Assembly: GCA_029891345.1 (NCBI GenBank) | Contig: CM057009.1 | Coordinates: 293,838,466 to 293,902,465, forward strand | From: Dryococelus australis | Taxonomy: Eukaryota > Arthropoda > Insecta > Phasmatodea > Phasmatidae | Direction: 5' to 3' | Length of the DNA: 64,000 bases | Part shown: piece after piece, positions 57,464-64,000 of the stretch | Layout of the letters: each line of letters starts with the position of its first letter | Position numbering within the stretch: position 1 is the stretch's first letter | Position numbers and translations under genes: made by a program | Notes under the pieces: generated by a model | What the model was told of the DNA's origin: nothing | What the model saw: the letters and a program-made list of their open reading frames with translations, nothing else | Databases searched by the model: none

Positions 57464-58852
57464 CGAGAGAGCGGCAGGTCTGAACACTAACCGCACGACT
57501 ACAATGGGTGTCTAGCATTCTGCAAAGCCGACTAAAGCAGCACTGCGATTGAATATTACCAGCACCTTTAATTACCATCCTCAAATTTTACAATCTAAGA
57601 ATTGTTGCGAGCACACCGACAGTTCCTTCACATAATGGACATCTATGTCTGTCCGGTCATCAATCCGGCTTCCGACCATGGCGGACCAGGTTGGTTCTCT
57701 GGCAGAACCGAGTTCGCAATTTGCACATGGAAATCTGGTGGGTGCTGCTGCTAGTCGGTGGGTTTTCTCGGAATACTAATAGGCCTACTACATTCTGTAT
57801 CTTCTCCATCTTAGACGTTTGTCTCGTGTCGTACTTCTACAATCGTAGTTACGGCAGAGACTACCAATGCACCTCTTTACAGCCTCTTCAGATCCAGGGA
57901 AGCTTCCTTTCTTGGCACCACCACTAGAAGTGATATCTCCTGGGCATTATCCATGCCTTTACCAAGCAAAATATTCACCATTTATTTCATGCTTGAATCA
58001 CAGAAATTGTGATTGTATTGTTATGGTGGGAGTTGGGTTAGTCTTCAGGCCTTCAGGCCGTTTGGGGACCGAGCTATCGATGTGGAATAATAAATTCATG
58101 AGAATGGGGAAGGTGAGTTGACAGAATTAAATGCTGGAGAGGTGGCTGCGCCCCAGCTGGATCTGACAAACCCAGTAGTGACATGAAAAATAAGAGTGTC
58201 ACGGACTGACAAGTATGTGTTCCTCGTTGAATGTCCGCCGTTTGGAGGTGGGTGGGCTGAGGAATGTGCAAAATCACCTCCCTCCCCCTTTCCTAACTTT
58301 ATATTCTCTGGTCGCTGCTAGACCACAGCCCAGGAGAGGTGAGTCTGAATAGCGAAAGCAAATTGTTTGGTTGAAATTCGCATAATACGGAAACGGGATA
58401 GGGCAAATTATAGATGTCTGATGATGGTAAAGGAAATGACAATGGTAAGCAATAAAAGATAAAGATACTGTTACAGAAAACCAAAATCTTCAAGAAACTA
58501 AACAAATTTTAAATTATTGATTATACATTTATATGGTTCCACGCTATCTTATAGTTCCCCATTGAAGAATGCCTTCACTTCGATGGGTTTTAATGCTATA
58601 TTAAGTTTGTTGCCCATATTCAAATTACTTACTTACTTCACATGAAGCAATGATGGATTACAATCACTTGAACGTTATGTCATTAAGAATTTCTAATTTA
58701 AATTTCTTATCGAAAGATATATGATTGCAAGACTGAAGATATAACTAAATTATCACCATTAGCACTCAACGAAGTTAATTAATTGGACTTGTCGCAAGCA
58801 TTTCAATTCATGAGGCATTTTCATTGATCCTAGTTTAAAAAAATGTGAAGGG

Positions 58853-58965
58853 CCAGGGGTTACAGGGTTTGATCCCAGGTGCCGACAAGTGTTAATAGTT
58901 TTGTCTGACCCCGATGAAGGCAGAGAACACTCTATCTCCTCAGCAATGAGTACTGTAATTTTTAT
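58853..58965 (+). repeat. Possible SINE fragment
   Basis: GGGGTTACAGGGTTTGATCC resembles a pol III B-box and is followed by a body (GACCCCGATGAAGGCAGAGA) ending in a T-rich tail. No target duplication is evident. Confidence 0.4.
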
Positions 58966-58966
58966 T
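58961..58966 (-). terminator. Candidate polyadenylation signal
   Basis: AATAAA on the minus strand, about 265 bp past the stop codon of the exon at 59229-60249. It lies at the edge of a SINE-like segment, so it is only a candidate. Confidence 0.35.
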
Positions 58967-59228
58967 TGGTGTTATAAATCTACTGGTGTAGGTTGTCAAA
59001 CACAGATTTTATGAGTCACAAATTGGGGTTTTTTCTCCCACCAACATAACACACAGGACTGACTGTAACTGGATAGTGGCAGTGTGTTATGGGCCTCAAG
59101 GAAGGCTCAGAACTTGAGATGAACCGATACTAAAATATGACACGAAAAATATTACATAGGATGAAACTAAGATAAAACGACTGCAGAAAATGAAAGGCCA
59201 TTTCTTAGCTGAACTATCACAGGTTATG

Positions 59229-60249
59229 CTAAAACTGAACGTTAACGATATGAAGTTGGCAACATTTTTCAACTACATCACAAACCTTTTTATAGCACAC
59301 ATAATTCAACATTTCTACACAACTGCTTACTAAAATATTACCATCAATTTTACTTACAGATTCCCTTAATAAGCGGATATTCCTGGACATCTGTGAATCC
59401 TCATTGTTCGACAAACGTACTGTAACAGTGCCTCTGGAGACATTATAGTGTGAGGTAACCTCAGGAACACAGACGGTGCCGTTTTCTGCAGTTGCCAGGA
59501 TAGTGTCGTCTTCGCTTCGTTCTGGAGAGCTATGGTCCACAGCAGAAGTTGCAGGTTGCTCAGCGGCTACCGGCAGTGTGCTTCCTAAACTAGGTGATTG
59601 TCGCTGCTGGTAGTCAGAAATTGTATTGTTACTTGAGGTAGCTGATCGTAGCAGCCGCTGGTCAGAATTTGAGTTAAAATCACCATCGGAATGGAAAACT
59701 TCGTTGTCGCCATCGTCTTCAGTCGACTGTACGGATTGTTGGCCATCATAGAGCTGGCGATAATTAATGTTCGTCTGCATTAGAGTATTGTTATCGTTAC
59801 GACCACCATGGCGCATATCAGACTCTGTCATTGCAGAGCGAGAAGAAGTTTCATCCGTAAGTGCTATTGCAAGCGGTGATGGTTCATGATTGCGAGAAAG
59901 TGTACGACAATTAACACATCTTTGAAATGCTCCCAGATCAGGGCTCACTAATAATGGGAGAAATGGTGAGATGACTTCTGCGCCACTCAGTCCCCCAGAA
60001 AAATCTGGCTGATCGTGTTGTGGGAATTCTGCAGTCCCAGAAATCTGATTTTCACTTATAGACGGCAATGGCCTTCCACGCGCTGAAGCAGATTCCCGGT
60101 TTCCTATTAAAGGAAAATTGCCGCTTTCTTGTCCTGTTGATACTTTGTAGTAATTTTTGGCAGTTGTCCACTTCGAACCATGTTTTAAAGAAAAGTCAAA
60201 AAATCCGGGATATCTTCGCATATCACTTCTCATTCGGTTTTCAACGAAT
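59229..60249 (-). CDS. Terminal coding exon of an unrecognised gene (340 codons)
   Basis: By far the longest uninterrupted frame in the window. It starts after a good acceptor (TTTCTATCTATTTCAG at 60250) in phase 2 and runs 340 codons to a TAG at 59229. The N-terminal 40 residues are conserved-looking and basic-aromatic (MRRYPGFFDFSLKHGSKW, then AKNYYKVSTGQ). The middle 220 are Ser/Asn/Asp/Gln-rich and probably disordered (DDGDNEVFHSDGDFNSNSDQ). The last 60 are more ordered with several Cys (SSCVEMLNYVCYKKVCDVVE). A pair CVNC lies near residue 133. An open frame of this length in such AT-rich, stop-rich DNA, with a proper acceptor, is strong evidence for a gene. I do not recognise the family. 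Upstream exons must lie above 60.25 kb or outside the window. Confidence 0.75.
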
Positions 60250-60259
60250 CTGAAATAGA

Positions 60260-63200
60260 TAGAAACAACCACTTAATTAGTGACATTGATAGTGTGCAAT
60301 TGTTATGCAGTCCATATCCCTCTTCCCCCAATGCTCATGTCTATATAACTGGCTGAAAATAGTTGGGAGGTTTCTGAAATTGTTTTATGTTTTAATTTAT
60401 TTATTCAACTAATCAGTCTAAAGGAAAATAAGTTAATTGATTTTACAGAGTGGCTTTCCTGTCTTGTAATTCCATTTGATCCTACTGCAAACGCCAGTTC
60501 TGAGAGATTCAGTTACTGTAAACATGGGTATTATACATGCTGACGACCACCGGCTGCTCGTGTTCTGGACACATATGTGTAACATGTTCCTCGGCGCCTA
60601 TACGAGTATGCTACTTGCACGGGCGCTTTTTGTCTGGCGGTGGGGACCGGCCAGATGGAACGTTCTCGGGAAAAGTGGTTGAACAAGACGCACCGCAGCA
60701 TGAATACTCATTCGCCTGGTAGCCAGATACCATGTTACTAGTACAGTTATATACAATTTTCATTAGTAATTGCTTGTATCTAATTGTAACTGAGGTTCTT
60801 GTTACCTTAACAGGTTAAGTTTTGCAAGTTAAACAATTTTGTTATATTGATCTTTAGACGTTCTAGTGACACTGAGTTTATGAGCATCACTGTTAACGCA
60901 CAATACCAATTTATGGTTAAAAAAACCGAAATGTAATGGTTTAATACGATATTCACGGTGGCTAGCATACATAGGCCTCTCCCGAGTAGAAATTTAAATG
61001 CCTTCAACATGTATGTGTGAGTTGCTGATTTTATTTGGAAAAAGTCAAGCTAGTAAAATTTAATTGAGTTTATAATAAGTTATTAGCTTGTGATTATTCT
61101 CGCAAAGAGGTTTATTTTGCACACAGCCACTTGTCTGATACATTGTCATAATGTTTTATTGTGTCTGTTTATGCATGTTTACTAAGTCGCACATCATATT
61201 TTGTTCAACATGCAAACTATTGGTTGACTACTGTTTGGCTGGGCGAGAGATGTTTTTCTGTATGTCACTACGACATTACCTGGTAGAATGTATATTATCT
61301 ACAGAATTTAAATGAGATGATATTTCACAAATCGAGAATGGGTTCATTGGTCTAAAGTAGTATTCGCTTATCGTGACAGTCGCTGGAGAGATTCCTTAGA
61401 TGTTTAATGGGTTGTATTTTATAAAAGCGGAGTCAGCAGAATACATTGAAGGAAAAATAGTCGCAGCAACTGAACACATGAAGGAACTACTTGCTACTTT
61501 CCAGAAAGACTAATGCAACTTTATCAGGTGATGCATGACACGTAACGAAGTTTCCGGTTGGCATTATAACTGAACATTTTGTGGGATACTGCACAGGGTT
61601 TTAAACCATTTAAAAATTAAATAATTAAGTATTAAGTAATACTTCAACTTTTCTTTATAACAGAAGAAAAAAACGCTACTATTTACATTTTACTTCAACA
61701 TTTTACATTGCATTTATTAGTTAAGTGTTCGCAAAACTTTTTCCATTTTGACACTTTGTTACATGATATGTGTTTTAATTTGTTTCACGTCAATGTAAAG
61801 AGATTCACACGTGCCACGTCTAGTGCAAATTCACGCACACAGTGGTATTCTATTAAAATAATGTATAACAAATGTAGAAATGGCACTATTAAAAATAACA
61901 CTGAACAGAAAAACGGTTTGCTTGATCCAACAAAATAATTATTTTTAGGCGGCCGAAGTAAAAATTTATTTGCAAGTGTGTAAACTTTTGTTGTTGACAC
62001 TTCACTTGGCCAGCAAAATTAGCTTTCAGGTAACATATTAAGCAGAATAACGCTACAGTTTAATGGATCTTGTATTGCTGAGGCAACAAAACGTTTCTCT
62101 TATCTCTTAGTGTGATGGTTGTAGCTGGTATATGGTTAAGTCACATTGGAAAAAACAAATATGTCATTATAACTCCAGTAATTGCACCAATGCATATTAA
62201 ATAAAATGTAGGGAACTTCAGAGGCCAATAAATAAAACTATTTTATTTTCCACACATTAAGACACAGAACAAATATTCATGATTCACACCCAAAATTACC
62301 GATATCCCATTTATTGTTTGCACTGAAATGCGGGATTTTATCGTTTTCATGGAAAGTAACAGGTGTTCGGAAAGTAAACCTCAAAACAACACAAGTAGTC
62401 CCTGTGATCGATTTTTATACGAGTTGCAGTCCTGCTTATGCTAGCAGTTAGTAGTAGGCACACAACTGTTAGTAGTAAGAGCGGGCGGGTTTCAGGCCAC
62501 TATTGGTTAATCGGATTATATATTTGACATCAAATTAATTGAAAGGATTAACGAATAAAGGGTTAAATTTCAATCTGATTTTAATCCCATCAAATCATTC
62601 TTAGTACGATCTTAATCCGATCAAAAATGAAAGTGTTAAATTATTTGAAAGGAATAAATGGATTGAAAGGGTTAACTTTTAAGAGGATCAAATTTTTCTT
62701 TCTTTCTTATTAGGGGGTAGGGGCATAGCAGGAGCTTTGTACGATGTTGACGGTGTGCTCTAAAGGCGAATGACCAGAGTGGTGGGTTGCAATATCTTAT
62801 ATAGGTGTAGAGCCGAGTGCAAGAGTTGGCTAAGACTGATTTTTTTCTAAGTTTTCTAATTTTGAGGTGTTTGTAGGGATGTTGGTCGTAGATAGGCAAT
62901 TTTTACGAATATATTTAACACAAGAGATGATTTCAGAGTGTTTAAACGATTTCTAATCATGGCCAAAGTGTAAATGTTGTGTTTTTGGGTGGATATAGCT
63001 CATAGATAGGCGACTTCGAAAGATGCGATTGACGTATTAAACAATCTGTTTTCGGAATGCAATTAAATGTTAGAGAATTTCAGAGTGTTGTACATATGAA
63101 TAAATGACATGCATCGAATCGGAAATTTCAAACGACTACATGAATAATAAGTGCAATTATGTGTGTCCTGAGATTAGAAAAATTATTTACATGAGAGAGA

Positions 63201-64000
63201 ATTTTAACTATGTGAATAACATCTGGCATCGAAATGTGCTAAATGATGACAATTGCAGGAGCGTGGAATTAACGATCTACAACAAAATTTCATAAATTAA
63301 GTGAGCACGATATATATGATGCTTCTGACATAGCTTACATGTCCGTCTGCCTGTGAGACTAGCAAGGAGGAATTTTAGAAACATAATCCACATGTTAAAA
63401 GAAATTACATGTCTTTCCTAAATTAATTAACAAAGAAAACCATAAGAGACAAGTGCAAACACACTAATCGAAACCCAGCTTGTCAGTATGAATAAATAAC
63501 AATATTACACGATTCAGACTGCGAATACGATTTAAACCAGACACAATCACGTACCTGAAGTATTAAAATATGTTTGTTCGAAGTATGAACGATTAGCACT
63601 TACATCCGATAGGCAACTGTGTATAAATTACTATAAATGTTTATAAAATTCACTTCACTTGTTTACACAAATGGTATTTTCGTCTACCGAACGCAGAAAT
63701 TGAAAATCTTATAGCAAAAACAGTATATCGATCCGGTATTAACACACCAAAATATAGATTTTCCTGATACAATACAACGTAAATCGTGGCTATCACTAGA
63801 GATGGTCCGTAGCTGCGGTAACCTCTGAAGGTGATCTCGTTGGCTGCCGAGTGTGTAGAGGTGCGGTGTTTATGGAGCTGACAAGTAGCACGTTCGTCTC
63901 CTCCAAGCATACATGAGCGACTGAAGATGGCACCGAGTGGGATAGGTGAGGTCACTTTGCTCCCTGCACAACCTCTCCACCCCTCGTCAGTGCATGCTGC
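60260..64000. other. DNA upstream of the terminal exon, no gene recognised
   Basis: Short frames at 60476-60722, 61708-61938 and 62672-62899 show no family. Near 62450 two AGTAGTA words 21 bp apart recall the ends of the 49804-54050 element. 62510-62690 has repeated GGATTAA/TTAATCC words in both orientations. A minus-strand frame at 63650-63955 begins in GC-richer DNA close to the window end and may be a 5' exon of something, but nothing identifies it. Minus-strand donors that could precede the 60249 acceptor (for example GTACGTG near 63550) are not attached to a readable coding frame. Confidence 0.4.

Larger units (their letters stand above)
56700..59220. other. Inter-exon or intergenic DNA
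   Basis: Holds a G-run at 57000-57012, a CA/TA-rich block at 57100-57170, the (TA)42 tract and a possible SINE at 58853-58965. The 3' UTR of the gene ending at 59229 must lie here; an AATAAA on the minus strand occurs at 58961-58966. The first exon of the membrane-protein gene may also be here. Plus-strand frames at 57691-58121 are not recognised. Confidence 0.4.

Noticed and set aside
1-64000. CRISPR array or bacterial operon
   Set aside because: No regularly spaced identical repeats with unique spacers, no dense gene packing and clear eukaryotic splice signals.

Overview
The window looks like a stretch of an intron- and repeat-rich animal genome, most likely an arthropod and plausibly an insect with a large genome. 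The evidence is the AT-rich background, very long introns with canonical GT-AG borders, tRNA-derived SINEs, TATA microsatellites, decayed Ty3/gypsy and Polinton/Maverick DNA, and no compact gene arrangement. The species cannot be named from the sequence. Almost all short open frames here are chance or remnants; only the items listed are supported.

Host genes, both on the minus strand. (1) Three well-bordered exons, at 56578-56689, 48671-48736 and 16831-17028, join in phase and encode part of a multi-pass membrane protein of four-helix type. The gene therefore spans at least 40 kb, with introns of 7.8 and 31.6 kb that hold most of the mobile DNA described below. (2) A 1-kb terminal coding exon at 59229-60249 ends an unrelated, unrecognised gene whose upstream exons lie beyond 60.25 kb or outside the window.

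Region by region. 0.4-8 kb: a dead Ty3/gypsy-type LTR retrotransposon (gag, protease, RT, RNase H and integrase traces in order) with a diverged 330-bp direct repeat on either side. 8-13.5 kb: unassigned. 13.5-15.3 kb: degenerate tandem array of about 285-bp units, with a hairpin, a (TA)46 tract and a recent 122-bp duplication. 16.8-17.0 kb: host exon. 21.0-21.3 kb: minisatellite. 21.4-28.7 kb: very AT-rich, ancient Polinton-like DNA with divergent remnant genes and a DNA polymerase B remnant on the minus strand, itself split by a SINE with a perfect 8-bp target duplication. 29.2-29.4 kb: 40-bp inverted repeat. 31.3-32.0 kb: a long decayed open frame of unknown origin. 34.2-34.6 kb: a GC-rich TATA-plus-splice-donor unit. 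34.7-35.85 kb: two tandem arrays. 37.2-40.6 kb: a second Polinton-type polymerase remnant, younger and less AT-rich, on the plus strand. 42.6-45.4 kb: a 115-bp tandem array split by about 2 kb of other DNA. 49.8-54.05 kb: a 4.25-kb non-coding element with about 1-kb terminal inverted repeats and a near-perfect 1-kb palindrome inside. 54.9-55.5 kb: a 262-bp tandem duplication. 56.6 kb and 59.2-60.2 kb: host exons.

How it fits together: the host membrane-protein gene is a scaffold whose large introns have accumulated retrotransposon, Polinton-like, SINE and satellite DNA. None of the mobile genes can encode a complete protein. The most interesting items are the Polinton relics (two polymerases truncated at about the same point, an N-terminal repeated acidic motif, and a large TIR element whose ends resemble Polinton termini) and the large palindrome.
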